From: Pseudomonadota bacterium
GTDB taxonomy: Bacteria > Desulfobacterota > Desulfobulbia > Desulfobulbales > SURF-16
Assembly (NCBI GenBank): GCA_030597865.1
Contig: JAUVQZ010000174.1
Location: 1-6,093 of the forward strand
Direction: 5' to 3'
DNA: 6,093 bases
Below the pieces are notes generated by a model. That model had not been told where the DNA came from. It did not search any database and was given only the letters and a program-made list of their open reading frames with translations. Below, piece by piece: positions 5,698 through 6,093 of the stretch. The position numbers were made by a program, and so were the translations under genes. The stretch's first letter is position 1. Each line of letters starts with the position of its first letter.

Positions 5698-5733
5698 GGG
5701 CCTGCGGCCCCGTCTTTATTCTTATTTCTCAAA
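5698..5733 (+). terminator. Probable terminator in the core of the repeat element
   Basis: A perfect GGGCC-TGC-GGCCC hairpin (5698-5710) is followed by a T-rich tract CGTCTTTATTCTTATTT. The purine arm on the left (GAGAAATAAG units) can also pair with CTTATTTCTC at 5721-5730, giving a longer alternative stem that encloses this hairpin. It would end transcription of the SpmA-SpmB gene. The short stem and imperfect T tract keep confidence moderate. Confidence 0.5.
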
Positions 5734-5755
5734 TTCTCACTTCTCAACTTCTCAA
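5713..5755. repeat. Pyrimidine arm of intergenic element, copy 2
   Basis: Read on the minus strand, this stretch is a chain of 7-8 base units around TTGAGAA / GTGAGAA (AATTGAGA, AGTTGAGA, AGTGAGA, ATTTGAGA, AATAAGA). It is complementary to parts of the purine arm at 5626-5691: CTTATTTCTC (5721-5730) pairs with GAGAAATAAG, and CTTCTCAA (5740-5747 and 5748-5755) with TTGAGAAG (5684-5691). It stops directly at the stop codon of the minus-strand hydrolase gene. Confidence 0.7.
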
Positions 5756-6093
5756 TTACAGCTCTATCTCCATCCCTTCCCGGGCAAAAAAGATCCGTGG
5801 TTCATCGTCTGAACCTTCCTGGCAGTAGATTTCTGCCAGGGCGTCGTACTGGTCATCGGTGCGCATGGGTTCATGGTGGAAGAGGGCCATGGCTTTCACC
5901 CTGGCCCTCCTGGCCTGCTCCATGGCAAACTCAATGGAGCTGTGGCCCCAGCCCTGTTTACCGGCATCATACTCTTGCTGGGTGTATTGACTGTCCTGGA
6001 CAAGGAGGTCGGCGCCGCCTATGAACTGCTCAATGGCCTGGTTCTGTTCGGCGGCCACCAGCTCGCCCTCGGCAGCCATCATCTCATCATAGG
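5756..6093 (-). CDS. Metallo-beta-lactamase-fold hydrolase, C-terminal part
   Basis: The frame continues without a stop to the right edge (residues ...YDEMM), so the N-terminal part, including the HxHxDH metal motif, lies outside the window. The visible C-terminal part has the late signatures of the fold. 'ADLLVQDSQYT' holds the bridging metal-ligand aspartate; 'GWGHSS' follows with its histidine; then 'ARVKAMALFHHEPMRTDD', whose histidine is the last metal ligand; and the closing 'FFAREGMEIEL' is typical of the cytosolic MBL proteins that begin with an RFWGVRGS-like motif. These are probable phosphodiesterase-like or general hydrolases with substrate unknown, some attached to signalling domains. 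The methionines at 6077-6082 are internal rather than the start. The stop at 5756-5758 abuts the repeat element, and the gene is convergent with the SpmA-SpmB gene. Confidence 0.85.
   Translation of the reverse strand, partial: YDEMMAAEGELVAAEQNQAIEQFIGGADLLVQDSQYTQQEYDAGKQGWGHSSIEFAMEQARRARVKAMALFHHEPMRTDDQYDALAEIYCQEGSDDEPRIFFAREGMEIEL

Noticed and set aside
5514..5747. Peptide with repeated TTYFS units on the minus strand
   Set aside because: The repeat is simply the 15-base tandem DNA repeat (a multiple of three) translated; it runs into antisense of the SpmB coding region and has no ribosome site.
5692..6024. 110-residue plus-strand open frame
   Set aside because: Begins in the repeat and is otherwise antisense to the MBL-fold gene, whose translation carries clear family motifs.

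Overview
The window looks like ordinary chromosomal DNA from a Gram-negative, probably deltaproteobacterial (Desulfobulbales-like) organism. This rests on a moderately GC-rich coding style, several exported proteins with classical signal peptides, a TlpA/ResA-type periplasmic thioredoxin beside a tiny exported cysteine protein, a fused SpmA-SpmB membrane protein of the kind found in non-sporulating Gram-negatives, and purine-rich intergenic repeats. The taxonomic placement is inference; the window holds no rRNA or tRNA gene.

Layout. (1) 2-784 (+): 3' part of a gene whose product ends in a FliK-like Flg_hook domain, open across the left edge. (2) 826-1287 (+): small exported protein of unknown family, probably co-transcribed with the first. 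(3) 1285-1355: purine/pyrimidine inverted-repeat element at a convergent junction. (4) 1335-2789 (-): 14-TM-type drug:H+ antiporter (MFS, DHA2). (5) 2790-3120: 331 bases without a gene, between divergent genes, with several perfect hairpins. (6) 3130-3642 (+): TlpA/ResA-like thioredoxin with a WCMPC active site. (7) 3788-3991 (+): exported 67-residue, three-cysteine, lysine-rich protein, followed by a very clear Rho-independent terminator at 4021-4062. (8) 4063-4300: no gene; a 9-base-period triplet repeat and a good candidate promoter. (9) 4301-5605 (+): SpmA-SpmB fusion protein. (10) 5606-5755: second, larger copy of the purine/pyrimidine repeat, again at a convergent junction, with three perfect 15-base units. 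(11) 5756-6093 (-): C-terminal part of a metallo-beta-lactamase-fold hydrolase, open across the right edge.

The genes do not form one obvious pathway. The most plausible functional pair is the thioredoxin and the three-cysteine exported protein: same strand, both predicted periplasmic, both thiol-related. No convincing new multi-gene system is visible. The most interesting material is non-coding: a dispersed inverted-repeat family that caps both convergent gene pairs (a 25-base stretch is identical at the two sites, about 4.3 kb apart), and a hairpin-rich stretch upstream of the thioredoxin gene.
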